From Gluconacetobacter liquefaciens (lineage in GTDB: Bacteria; Pseudomonadota; Alphaproteobacteria; Acetobacterales; Acetobacteraceae), in contig NZ_QQAW01000012.1 in the NCBI RefSeq assembly GCF_003350405.1, positions 1 to 64,000 of the forward strand: 64,000 nucleotides of DNA. Direction: 5' to 3'. The notes under the pieces were generated by a model, which was given only the letters and a program-made list of their open reading frames with translations, was not told where the DNA came from and searched no databases. Positions 36,211-44,898 of the stretch are shown piece by piece. The number at the start of each line of letters is the position of its first letter. The first letter of the stretch is position 1. The position numbers were made by a program, and so were the translations under genes.

Positions 36211-37196
36211 TCAGGGCACCAGGACCGCCGCGCCTTCGAACCGTCCGGCGCGCAGATCGTCCAGCGCGCGGTTGGCGTCGCGAAGGGGATAGCGCGTCGT
36301 GCTGGTGCGGATGCCGATCTTCGGGGCCAGGGACAGGAAATCGATCCCGTCCTGTCGCGTCAGGTTGGCGACCGAGACCAGTTGCCGCTCCTCCCAGAGC
36401 AGATCGTAGGAAAAGGCCGGGATTTCGCTCATGTGGATGCCGGCGCAGACCACGCGGCCGCCCTTGCGCACCGCGCGCAGGGCGGCGGGGACCAGCGCGC
36501 CCACCGGCGCGAAGATGATGGCGGCGTCCAGCGGTTCGGGCGGCGCCTCGTCCGATCCGCCGGCCCAGACCGCGCCGAGGTCGCGCGCGAAATCCTGCGT
36601 CTTGCGGTCGCCCGGGCGGGTTAAGCCGTATACCTGACGCCCCTGCCAGATTGCGACCTGGGCGATGATATGGGCTGCGGCGCCGAAGCCGTAGAGGCCC
36701 ACCGTCCGGGCGTCCTCGCCCGCCATGACCAGCGATCGCCAGCCGATCAGGCCCGCGCAGAGCAGGGGGGCCAGATCGATATCGTCGCCTTCCTCGCCCA
36801 GCGGGAACGCGTATCGGGCGTCGGCGATGGCGGCCGTGGCATAGCCGCCGTCGCGGGTGTAGCCGGTGAAGAGCGGGTGGTCGCATAGATTTTCGTGGCC
36901 GGTGTGGCAGTAGCGGCAGGTGCCGCAGGTATGGCCCAGCCAGGGGATGCCGACCCGCTGCCCCAGATGCAGGCCCTGCACCCCCTCGCCCAGTGCGTCG
37001 ATCCGGCCCACGATCTCGTGGCCCGGATGACGGGATGGCCGGGGAAGGGCAGGTCGCCGTCCACGACATGCAGATCGGTGCGGCAGACGCCGCAGGCGCA
37101 GACCCTTACCCGGATTTCGCCGGGGCCGGGCTGGCGGTCCGGCAGTTCCACCCACTGGAGTTCGGCGTGTGGGGCATCCAGTCTCATCGCATGCAT
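36211..37196 (-). pseudogene. Zinc-dependent alcohol dehydrogenase, frameshifted
   Basis: The N-terminal frame from the ATG at 37196 reads [43 protein letters not shown] and then loses homology. A second frame picks up exactly at [20 protein letters not shown] and continues through the structural zinc site [15 protein letters not shown] to the end. One missing C/G near 37025 (GTCATCCGGGCC where GTCATCCCGGGCC is expected) explains the shift; the repaired protein would be 328 residues, normal for medium-chain alcohol dehydrogenases. With the shift, catalytic Cys and GHE are split and the product is inactive, unless this is a sequence error. Substrate probably a primary alcohol. Confidence 0.85.
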
Positions 37197-37746
37197 GGTC
37201 GGGGCCTCCGGCGCATTGGTCGGGATTGCCTGCTTACTCCATCATGTCGGCATGGCCCTGCGCTATGATCTGGATCAGCGCGCCGAGGGGATGACCCGAT
37301 CGTGATCCCAGGGGGGTGCGCGCGGGGTGCGGCCGGGGTGACGGGGAGGGCAGGCGGCCGGGGACGGTGTGGTCGGGCGGGTTGCCCGCGCGGTTGCGGC
37401 GGGGAGATGAGGAGTGGCCGTTCCGATCATGGGCCAGCAGGGCGGAGATCAGGGTGGAACCGGTCGAGAGGTGACGCTGCATCCGGGACTCCATCGGGCA
37501 AGGTGTGCTGCCTATTATATTCAAATGATAATCATTCGCAAGTAGAATGTCGCAATCGTCATAACAGAGTTGCGAGGACTGCTAGGCAGTCTCCTTGCAG
37601 GCCGGTATGACATTGAGCCCGGATTTCGCGGCTGGCGCATCGCGCGGCCAGGACGGGGCGGGGGCAGGCCGGGGACCGTCAGGTTCCTCCGGCCCCCATG
37701 AAGCGTTTCGCCCCCGTAGGCAAGCAGAACCAAGAGGACATGCCGT
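37197..37746. other. Long intergenic region before icd
   Basis: 550 bases without a convincing gene. Several open frames of 90-100 codons exist on both strands but are Arg/Pro/Gly-rich GC artefacts without motifs. A near-perfect Fur-box core occurs at 37524-37536 inside an AT-rich patch (37511-37545). The last 130 bases should contain the icd promoter and leader. Confidence 0.4.
37521..37539. promoter_or_regulatory. Candidate Fur box
   Basis: TCAAATGATAATCATTCGC; the central 13 bases AATGATAATCATT are a perfect palindrome and match the centre of the Fur consensus. It sits in an AT-rich patch of an otherwise GC-rich spacer, about 208 bases upstream of icd and about 325 bases upstream of the leftward dehydrogenase pseudogene. 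The regulated gene is not obvious; icd (iron-linked TCA cycle) or an unannotated small RNA are possibilities. Confidence 0.55.
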
Positions 37747-38964
37747 ATGGCCAAGATCAAGGTGAAGGAACCGGTCGTCGAACTCGACGGCGATGAGATG
37801 ACGCGGATCATCTGGAGCTTCATCAAGGAGAAGCTCATTCTCCCGTACCTCGATATCGACCTGAAATATTACGATCTGGGGATCGAGCATCGCGACGCCA
37901 CCGACGACAAGGTGACCGTCGAGGCCGCCGAGGCGATCAAGAAATACCGGGTCGGCGTGAAATGCGCGACGATCACCCCCGACGAAGCCCGCGTGACCGA
38001 GTTCGGGCTGAAGAAGATGTGGCGCTCGCCCAACGGCACGATCCGCAACATCCTCGACGGTACGATCTTCCGCGAGCCGATCATCTGCTCGAACGTGCCG
38101 CGCCTGGTGCCGCACTGGACGCAGCCGATCGTGATCGGCCGCCATGCCTATGGCGACATCTATCGCGCCGCCGAGACCAAGATCCCCGGTGCCGGCAAGG
38201 TGACGCTGACCTACACGCCCGCCGACGGCAGCGCGCCCGTCACGCTCGACGTGCATGATTTCAAGGGCCCCGGCGTGGCGCTTGGCATGCACAATACCCG
38301 TGCTTCGATCGAAGGTTTTGCCCGCGCGTCGCTGACCTATGGCCGCGACCGCAAGCTGCCGGTCTATCTCTCGACCAAGAACACGATCCTGAAGGCCTAT
38401 GACGGCATGTTCAAGGACGTGTTCCAGGAAGTCTACGACGCCGAGTTCAAGGCCGATTTCGAGAAGCTGGGCCTGACCTACGAGCATCGCCTGATCGACG
38501 ACATGGTGGCCTCCGCCCTGAAATGGAGCGGCGGCTATGTGTGGGCGTGCAAGAACTATGACGGCGACGTGGAGAGCGACATCGTGGCGCAGGGCTTCGG
38601 CAGCCTGGGCCTGATGACCTCGGTCCTGTTGAACCCGACCGGCGACGTGGTGGAATCCGAGGCCGCGCACGGCACCGTGACGCGCCATTACCGCGAGCAC
38701 CAGAAGGGCCGGCCGACCAGCACGAACCCGATCGCCTCGATCTTCGCCTGGACGCGCGGCCTGGCCTATCGCGGCCGGTTCGACGACACGCCCGACGTGA
38801 CCCATTTCGCCGAGACGCTGGAGCGCGTCTGCGTCGAGACGGTCGAGGCGGGCCAGATGACCAAGGACCTGGCCCTGCTGATTGGGCCGGATGCGAAGTG
38901 GCTGACGACCCAGGACTTCCTGGCGGTGCTGGACACCAACCTGCGCAAGGCGATCGCTGCCTGA
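37747..38964 (+). CDS. icd: NADP-dependent isocitrate dehydrogenase
   Basis: 405 residues, of the homodimeric type shared with eukaryotes and alphaproteobacteria. Landmarks: [28 protein letters not shown], the substrate-binding [30 protein letters not shown] and the C-terminal [15 protein letters not shown] with [16 protein letters not shown]. It oxidatively decarboxylates isocitrate to 2-oxoglutarate, producing NADPH. Strong codon bias compared with neighbours suggests high expression. Single gene, preceded by a long leader region and followed by a leftward gene after a 37-base gap. Confidence 0.98.
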   Translation: MAKIKVKEPVVELDGDEMTRIIWSFIKEKLILPYLDIDLKYYDLGIEHRDATDDKVTVEAAEAIKKYRVGVKCATITPDEARVTEFGLKKMWRSPNGTIRNILDGTIFREPIICSNVPRLVPHWTQPIVIGRHAYGDIYRAAETKIPGAGKVTLTYTPADGSAPVTLDVHDFKGPGVALGMHNTRASIEGFARASLTYGRDRKLPVYLSTKNTILKAYDGMFKDVFQEVYDAEFKADFEKLGLTYEHRLIDDMVASALKWSGGYVWACKNYDGDVESDIVAQGFGSLGLMTSVLLNPTGDVVESEAAHGTVTRHYREHQKGRPTSTNPIASIFAWTRGLAYRGRFDDTPDVTHFAETLERVCVETVEAGQMTKDLALLIGPDAKWLTTQDFLAVLDTNLRKAIAA

Positions 38965-39001
38965 CGCACAGGACGGCCGGGCCTGATGGCCCGGCCGCCT
39001 T

Positions 39002-40247
39002 TTACTGGTCGAGTATGGCGATTGCTGTCGCGAAACTCGGTGCCAAGGGCAGGAGCGGCGTCAGCGTTGCCTGCCAGGCGTGGTAGAGATCGGCCTTGCC
39101 TTCATAGACCACGCCTGAGGGGTGGTTGTTCCGGTCCAGTTCCTGGAGCCAGCCGCCCTGTCTGCGGTCGATCATGTGCAGGTCGATATAATCCCAGATC
39201 GTCTGGTACCATCGTTCATATTCGGCGTGGCCCGTGCGTTTCAGCAGCGCGGCGGCGGCCGTCAGTGCCTCGGCCTGGCACCAGTGGGGGCGGTTATGCA
39301 CGACCGGTTCCCCGGACCAGTCGACCGTATAGAGCAGGCCCGGTGCGCCGTCGCGTGCCCAGCCTGCCTTGATGCCACGATGGAACAGGCCGATCGCGTC
39401 TTCCAGCAGCCATGATGGCGCGGTGCCGTCCTCGCGCAGCAGGGCAGCTTCCAGCTTGAGCATCAGGTGCGACCATTCGACGAAATGCCCCGGTGTCATG
39501 CCGTAGGGGCGCAGATCGTCGGTTGGCTTGTCCTCGTGGAAATCCTTCAGGATCGTCCAGTCGAGATCGAAATGTTCCGGCACGGCGTAATCCGCGTTGC
39601 GGGCGAAGGTGTGGATGAAGCGTTCGGCGACCCTGAGGGCGCGGTGGCGCCAGAGCGGCCTGCCGGTGACGTCGGCGACCGCCATGCAGGCTTCCACCGA
39701 ATGCATGTTCGCGTTGGCGCCGCGATAGGCTTCCTCATCCGTCCAGTCCGCCGCGAAGCTTTCGCGAAAGACGCCTTCTTCCTCGCTCCAGAAATGCCGG
39801 TCCCAGACTGCCAGCGCGTCGTCCAGCAGGTCGTCCGCGCCGGGGATGCGCTGCACCACGGCCGAGGAGGCGGCGAGCGCCACGAAGGCATGCAGGTAGG
39901 CCTGCTTGCGGCCGTTGCCCGGTCTTTTTCCGCCCTGTTCGGCACCTTCGAACCAGCCGCCATGTGTCTGGTCGCGCAGCGGGCCGAGCAGGCTGGCGAC
40001 GCCATGCGCCGCCAGGGGGGCGCAGCCCGGCAGGCCGCGCCCGGCGGCAACCGCGTACACGTGCGTCATCCGCGCGGTCAGGATCGTGTCGGCGGCTTTG
40101 CCCGGCACCAGGCGGCCGTCATTGTCCAGGGGGGGCGAAGCCTGCATCGACCCGCGAGGGTTTGGAGAAATCCAGCAGTCGCTGGCCCTGAAGATCGAGC
40201 CAGCGGCGATGCGTGGAGGCGCGCAGCCAACTTGAGGCCGGCAGCAT
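39002..40247 (-). pseudogene. AGE/YihS-family sugar isomerase, frameshifted at a G7 tract
   Basis: The frame open from 40147 contains most of an N-acylglucosamine 2-epimerase-family protein: ILTARMTHVYAVAA, HGGWFE, NANMHSVEACMAVAD, RPHWCQAEALTAAA and GKADLYHAWQA. It starts mid-domain. The missing start lies in another frame from an ATG at 40247: THRRWLDLQGQRLLDF then DAGFAPLDNDGR, matching the YihS N-terminus (NRWLEQETDRIFDF...TGFGWLGN). Seven G (C on the coding strand) at 40129-40135 instead of six put the two parts out of frame. Repaired length is 414, almost equal to YihS (413). Probably an aldose-ketose isomerase such as mannose-fructose; follows the SDR gene by 17 bases. Confidence 0.75.
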
Positions 40248-40263
40248 CAGTGAGGGAAGTGGC

Positions 40264-41124
40264 TCAGCCATTGATGATCATGCCGCCATTGACGTGGACG
40301 GTCTGGCCTGTGACGTAGGACGCATCCTGCGACGCCAGATAGACATAGGCCGGGCCGAGTTCGCTCGGCTGGCCGATCCGGCCCAGCGGTGTGTCCTTGC
40401 CCAGGTCGGCCACTTCCTGCGGGTCGATCGGGCCCCAGCTTGCGGGTTGCAGCGGCGTCCAGACCGGGCCGGGAGCCACGGCGTTGACCCGGATGCCCTT
40501 GTCGGCGAGTTGCAGGGCCAGGGCGCGGGTGAAGCCCATTTCGGCTGCTTTGGTCGTGGTGTAGGCGACCAGGGATTTGTTGCCGGCGAACGCATTGATC
40601 GACGACGTGTTGATGATGGCGCTGCCTTTGCCGAGATGGGGCAGGGCCGCGCGCGTGATGTAGAAATATCCGTTGATGTTGACGTTCATGTGGCGCTGCC
40701 ACGTCTCGTCGCTAATGTCGGTCAAATCTTCGCTGACATATTGCACGCCGGCATTGTTCACTATGATATCCAGGCCGCCGAATGTGTCGACCGTGCGGGC
40801 GACGGCATCGTTGCAGACGGAGCTGTCCGACACGTCGCCTTCGATCGCCAGGGCCTTTACGCCTTCGGCTTCGATGAGGCGGATGGTTTCCTGGGCGTCT
40901 TCGGTTTCTTCCAGATAGAGGATCGCGACATCCGCACCTTCGCGTGCGAAATGCAGGGCTGCCGCGCGGCCGATGCCGCTGTCGCCGCCCGTGATCAGGG
41001 CGTGGCGCCCCTGCAATTTGCCGCTGCCGCGATAATCGGCGCGGATATGTTCCGCCTGCGGCTTCATCTGACGCTCGACGCCGGGCTGATGGTCCTGGCT
41101 CTGGGGGGGAATGGTTTGAGTCAT
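40264..41124 (-). CDS. Short-chain dehydrogenase/reductase (YghA-like)
   Basis: 286 residues. A 35-residue N-terminal extension typical of the stress-associated YghA/YhdF group precedes the cofactor motif ALITGGDSGIGRAAALHFA. NNAGVQY, catalytic Ser in INTSSINAF, and the YTTTK active-site pair complete the SDR fold; C-terminus TVHVNGGMIING. Cofactor NADP(H) or NAD(H), substrate unknown (sugars or aldehydes in relatives). First gene of a leftward pair with the YihS-like gene, suggesting carbohydrate interconversion. Confidence 0.92.
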   Translation of the reverse strand: MTQTIPPQSQDHQPGVERQMKPQAEHIRADYRGSGKLQGRHALITGGDSGIGRAAALHFAREGADVAILYLEETEDAQETIRLIEAEGVKALAIEGDVSDSSVCNDAVARTVDTFGGLDIIVNNAGVQYVSEDLTDISDETWQRHMNVNINGYFYITRAALPHLGKGSAIINTSSINAFAGNKSLVAYTTTKAAEMGFTRALALQLADKGIRVNAVAPGPVWTPLQPASWGPIDPQEVADLGKDTPLGRIGQPSELGPAYVYLASQDASYVTGQTVHVNGGMIING

Positions 41125-41370
41125 GAGGGTGTCTCCTGCGGAAAATCATGGACTGGCAGGTAACGGCCTCTGGCAACCGCCGCCTCCGGTTGCAAACACG
41201 CTCGGGGCAGGATGCGTTGCCTAAACTCTTGTTTAGAATTTTTGATTTTTTCTTAATTTTTGAACGTTCGAGGATTTTTTTGAAAATGAAAAGAGGATGC
41301 TTCCCGCTTATTGATCACGCAGCACCGGACTTTTTTTCATATGTGCGGATTGTGAAGGTGTGGCGACGGC

Positions 41371-41571
41371 GTGGAAGGCAGCATGGGACGATGCCCTGCT
41401 TGGTGCGTCTTCGGTTGGTGGTTCAGCAGAAGGCCCCGAGATAATCGGGTCTATGCTCAAGGGCGATTGATCGCCATGCGCGAATTGGTGGCGCGTGGCG
41501 GATGGCGGGGCGGCATGCAAGGGTACGATCCTGAATTGATCGATAAATGTATCAGATCCATGTTCGAATGA
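41371..41571 (+). CDS. Possible small ORF or gene fragment, unrecognised
   Basis: 66 codons from an ATG. The second half is protein-like (GRLIAMRELVARGGWRGGMQ, YDPELIDKCIRSMF), the first half is not. In the next frame a neighbouring stretch ending LLGASSVGGSAEGPEIIG is also plausible, which hints at a frameshifted remnant. No ribosome site or family match visible. Low-confidence call. Confidence 0.2.
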   Translation: MEGSMGRCPAWCVFGWWFSRRPRDNRVYAQGRLIAMRELVARGGWRGGMQGYDPELIDKCIRSMFE

Positions 41572-41770
41572 TACGCCACGAACGTCTGTGTTACAGGTCA
41601 GCACTGATCCTGATGGTGAGACGTTATGATCGCAATTGTTTCGAGGTATCCTGCTTCAGTTTGGATGAAGGTGAACATGATATCAATGGAATTGGAAGTG
41701 ATAATGCTTTTGAATTTCCGGAAGAATCTTGTAAAAATTTTCTTTTAGTAAGAGGATATTTATTCTGTGG

Positions 41771-41953
41771 ATGTGCATCTTTCTTTTTCGGGGAAAAAGT
41801 CATGCCAAAATTCATCAGTTGCACGATTCATTTATCGATAAAGAATATAATAAATACGTCACATTAAAGTCCGAGGAACTCAAGAGTGCGATAGATCGTT
41901 ATGTCGACATGTATTGGGACAATATCTTCAATTGGCGCCTATCGGGCGCGTGA
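41771..41953 (+). pseudogene. Possible degraded ORF in low-GC stretch
   Basis: 60 codons with a sensible ending (HDSFIDKEYNKYVTLKSEEL, then SAIDRYVDMYWDNIFNW). The preceding frame (41547-41867) also reads like protein (DEGEHDINGIGSDNAFEF), and the two may be parts of one gene separated by a frameshift near 41780. AT-rich codon use differs from the flanks. No family recognised. Confidence 0.22.
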
Positions 41954-42149
41954 TCGTCGACCGAATCCTGCCAGGAAGTGCAGAGAGCTATCGTGAATAA
42001 CGAATATAAGAAAAGGATATTCTGTAAGATTGTACGCGCGATGTTTTGTCATAATGCGCAGATCTGATTGGCCCCCACCGAGTGGTCCGGTTTGATTGTT
42101 AGTGCATCGTAGCTTTGAAGCGCCTGGCTTGTGTGGTCCGGGTCGAGAG

Positions 42150-42995
42150 TTAGTTTTCCGTCTTGCTGGCCCCCATGGGGGCCAGCAAGATCTTTGCCCT
42201 GGCAGCATATTCCGCCGGCGGCATGTGGTCGAGAGCCGAGTGAGGACGGCTCTCATTATAGTCCCGACGCCATGCCTCGATCTGGCGCTGCGCCTCGGCG
42301 ATCGAGCCGAACCAGTGCAGGTTCAGGCATTCATCCCTGAGCGTGCCGTTGAACGTCTCGATATAGGCGTTGTCGGTTGGTTTTCCGGGACGGGAAAAAT
42401 CCATGCGAACGGAGTGATGATACGCCCACAGATCGACCAGACGCCCGGTGAATTCGCCGCCATTGTCCGCAAACAGGCAGCGTGGGGCTCCATGTCTGTA
42501 GACCAGACGGTTCAGGACGGCGACGACGTCCTCGCCACGCAGCCGCCGCCCGACTTCGATCGCCAGCGCCTCGCGGCTGTAGATGTCGATCACGGTCAAG
42601 GCGCGGAATTTCTGTCCGTCGCTCAACTGGTCATGCACGAAATCCAGGCTCCACGCCTCATGCGCTCGGGTCGGCGTGCAGCGCGCCTCGCGGTGCAGAG
42701 CCATCTTGCGCCGTTTCGGTCGGCCGCGCCGCAGGGTCAGTCCCTCCTCGCCATACAGCCGGTAGACCAGATTCTTGCCCACGGCCCATCCTTCGCGACG
42801 CAACAGGACATGGATCCGCCGATACCCGTAGCGCACCCGCGCCGCCGCTATCTCGCGCATCCTCTGGCGCTCGGCCGTGCGCGGATCGCGACGCCCGACC
42901 AGACGCTGCGTCGAACGATGCTGACGCACGACGCCACAGGCGCGACGCTGGCTGTAGCCGTGGCGGGTCACCACGTAAGCCACAACCTCTTTCAT
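42150..42995 (-). CDS. IS3-family transposase OrfB (integrase core)
   Basis: 281 residues from an internal ATG. The HTH_21 part (YGYRRIHVLLRREGW) precedes an rve integrase core with the DDE triad: Asp in AWSLDFVHDQLSDG, Asp in LFADNGGEF, Glu in TFNGTLRDECLN. It catalyses strand transfer as the OrfAB fusion. The frame is open upstream of the ATG to the A7 run at 43013-43019, consistent with production by -1 frameshift from orfA. C-terminal ASKTEN lies close to the left end of the element. Confidence 0.93.
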   Translation of the reverse strand: MKEVVAYVVTRHGYSQRRACGVVRQHRSTQRLVGRRDPRTAERQRMREIAAARVRYGYRRIHVLLRREGWAVGKNLVYRLYGEEGLTLRRGRPKRRKMALHREARCTPTRAHEAWSLDFVHDQLSDGQKFRALTVIDIYSREALAIEVGRRLRGEDVVAVLNRLVYRHGAPRCLFADNGGEFTGRLVDLWAYHHSVRMDFSRPGKPTDNAYIETFNGTLRDECLNLHWFGSIAEAQRQIEAWRRDYNESRPHSALDHMPPAEYAARAKILLAPMGASKTEN

Positions 42996-43318
42996 GAGCG
43001 CCGGCCGGGGAATTTTTTTGACAGGACGTCCTGCAACACCGCCTTGTCCAGGCTCAGCTCCGCCACCAGTTTCTTGAGCCGCGCATTCTCCTCGACCACC
43101 TGCTTCAGTTCCCGCACCTGATCGGACTCCATGCCCGCATACTGCTTCTTCCAGCGGTAGAACGTCTGCTCCGATATCCCGATCTGACGGATCAGATCCG
43201 CCACCGGCAGCCCCAGTTCCGCCTGCTTCAGACAGGCTACAATCTGCTCCACGCTGAACCGCTTCGTCTTCATTCCGTGAACCCCTTCATCAGGAAAATC
43301 CGCCAAAAAAACTAACAC
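42992..43318 (-). CDS. IS3-family transposase OrfA (helix-turn-helix)
   Basis: 108 residues; the conserved part starts at MKTKRFSVEQIVACLKQAE about 15 codons in. HTH: VADLIRQIGISEQTFYRWKKQY. Leucine-zipper coiled coil: VRELKQVVEENARLKKLVAEL. The ending DVLSKKF spans the slippery A7 (AAA AAA TTC), where a -1 shift leads into orfB. It binds the terminal repeats. Confidence 0.93.
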   Translation of the reverse strand: MLVFLADFPDEGVHGMKTKRFSVEQIVACLKQAELGLPVADLIRQIGISEQTFYRWKKQYAGMESDQVRELKQVVEENARLKKLVAELSLDKAVLQDVLSKKFPGRRS

Positions 43319-43370
43319 TCAAACCGGACCAGTTTCACAGAGGCAGATCAATCGCGCATAGTCCAGAGGC

Positions 43371-43394
43371 GGGGACTGTCATTGGACAGTCCCC
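43371..43394. repeat. Perfect 10-bp inverted repeat beside the IS element
   Basis: GGGGACTGTC-ATTG-GACAGTCCCC, a 24-base hairpin just outside the right end of the IS. It falls inside the reconstructed small ORF, and could be a terminator-like structure or the footprint of another element. No T-run follows. Confidence 0.5.
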
Positions 43395-43596
43395 GGCAAC
43401 GGTGTGCGACTACCGCGCTTATCGGCTCCCGGAGAAGACGAACCAGACGCTGATCGCCATCGTCCGCCGGGACCGACCGATCCTGTTGGGTAGCGGAGAG
43501 CGCATCACGCAATGAATGCAGGGGGATGACGGGCGGGTTTTCGTCGGTCAGATGGTTGGTCGCGTCCCGGCCGGTGATCCTCGGATGACGGTCGGG

Positions 43597-44893
43597 TCAT
43601 CCTGCTGGTGATGGGGTCAATGCTGGTGGCTTTGGTCCCCCTGTCGCCCAATCGAGGAGTTCGACGGTATGGACGACCGGCAGGTCCGTTCCGCTGGCGA
43701 TCTGCGTTATGCAGCCAATATTGCCAGCTGCGATGAAATCCGGCGCGGTGCTCTCGATATTGGCGACCTTGCGATCGCGCAGGCGGGTCGCGATGTCTGG
43801 TTGCAACAGATTATATGTTCCTGCCGAACCGCAGCAGAGATGGGTTTCGGGGGGCTCGACGACATCGAAGCCGGCCTCCTGCAACAGCCGTTTCGGCTGC
43901 TGGATGATCCGCTGACCGTGTTGCAGCGAGCAGGCGCTGTGGTAGGCGACCCGGTGCTTCATGGGCTGGACGGGGGGCAGCAGGCCGATTTCGCTCATGA
44001 TCTCGGTCATGTCGCGTGCCAGCGCCGAAATGCGTCGTGCGGGCTCGGCGAGTTCCGCGTCTTCCCGAAACATGAAGCCGTAATCCTTGACGGTCGTGCC
44101 GCAACCTGAAGCGTTGATGACGATCGCATCGAGGCCGTCCGCCTCGATCTCCCTGGTCCAGGCCAGGATGTTGGCGCGTGCGAAGGCGTGACCGTCCTGG
44201 CCGAGATGGTGGGTGAGGGCGCCGCAGCAGCCGGCCCCCCCTGGCCACGACGACCTCGCAGCCATGGCGCGTCAGCAGGCGGATCGTCGCCTCGTTGATC
44301 TGTGGGGCGACCACCTGCTGGGCGCAGCCGTTGAGAAGGGCCACCCGCCGGACCCGTGGTGCTTCCGTCGGGAATGACTGCGGCCGGTCGACGGGCGATG
44401 GCGGAGGCACCCGGGAGGGCGCCAGGCGCAGGCTTGCCGCCAGCCGGGCAGGCAGGACATGCGCGAACGGCCTGGCGAGCTTCGCGGCGCGCAGCGCGAG
44501 GCGGAAAAGACCGGGCCGGGGCAGGACCACGCCGAGAAGCCGGCGTAGCGTACGGTCCATCCACGGCCGGCGATATGTTTTTTCGATATGGCTCCGCGCA
44601 TGATCGACGAGGTGCATGTAGTTGACCCCCGAGGGGCAGGTCGTCATGCAGGCGAGGCAGGAGAGGCAGCGGTCGACATGCTTGACCACCTCCGTGGTGG
44701 CCGGCCGGTCATTTTCGAGCATGTCCTTGATCAGGTAGATGCGTCCGCGCGGGCTGTCGAGCTCGTCGCCCAGCAATGTGTAGGTGGGGCAGGTCGCCGT
44801 ACAGAAGCCGCAATGGACGCATGAACGCACAATCCTCTCGGATTCCCGGATATCCGAATCTGCGAGTTGAGCCGGGGAAAAATTCGTCTGCAT
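43597..44893 (-). pseudogene. glcF: Glycolate oxidase iron-sulfur subunit GlcF, frameshifted at a C7 tract
   Basis: From the ATG at 44893 the frame shows two 4Fe-4S motifs (CVHCGFCTATCPTY and CLSCLACMTTCPSG) and reads to GCEVVVARG, then becomes nonsense. The other frame resumes at GAGCCGALTHHLGQDGHA and continues (INASGCGTTVKDYG, YHSACSLQHGQ, HLCCGSAGTYN) to the stop at 43597. Seven C at 44235-44241 where six would keep frame explain it; the repaired protein is 431 residues, normal for GlcF. As read, the conserved CCG electron-transfer region is lost and GlcDEF would be inactive unless the tract slips. Last gene of the glycolate operon. Confidence 0.85.
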
Positions 44894-44898
44894 GGTGT

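Larger units (their letters stand above)
41125..42064. other. Low-GC, gene-poor stretch next to the IS element
   Basis: About 940 bases, clearly AT-richer than the rest of the window (long T and A runs near 41221-41290 and 41690-41900). No recognised gene. Contains fragments that look coding but are short or shifted, described separately. Base composition and position beside an IS element suggest transferred and decaying DNA. Confidence 0.55.
42065..43350 (-). mobile_element. IS3-family insertion sequence (IS407-like), apparently complete
   Basis: 1286 bases bounded by imperfect inverted repeats beginning TGAT, which share TGGTCCGGTTTGA.TGTTAGT about 20 bases in. Flanked by a 3-bp direct repeat, ATC (42062-42064 and 43351-43353), the expected target duplication. 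Contains overlapping orfA and orfB read leftward with an A7 slippage site, as in IS3 elements that make an OrfAB transposase by -1 frameshifting. Both reading frames look intact, so the copy may be active. Confidence 0.9.
41978..43515 (+). pseudogene. Small ORF interrupted by the IS3 element
   Basis: Removing the IS element and one copy of its ATC target duplication gives an uninterrupted frame of 82 codons from a GTG at 41978 (or 41993) to the TGA at 43513-43515. Left part: VNNEYKKRIFCKIVRAMFC, HNAQI. Right part: AHSPEAGTVIGQSP, then YRLPEKTNQTLIAIVRRD and LLGSGERITQ. The exact joining of frames at the duplication supports a real gene broken by insertion, though 82 codons could be chance. 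Product not recognised. Confidence 0.35.

Noticed and set aside
34530-36518. A 660-codon rightward frame over the helicase
   Set aside because: Shadow of the DEAD-box gene on the other strand; composition typical of antisense GC-rich sequence.
37234-37524. Leftward 96-codon frame starting at the Fur box
   Set aside because: Pro/Arg/Ser/His-rich sequence with no motif; the Fur box overlaps its proposed start codon, so transcription from it is doubtful.
41308-41604. Leftward 98-codon frame in the low-GC stretch
   Set aside because: His/Ser/Ala-rich with no motif; the rightward frames in the same place look somewhat more protein-like.
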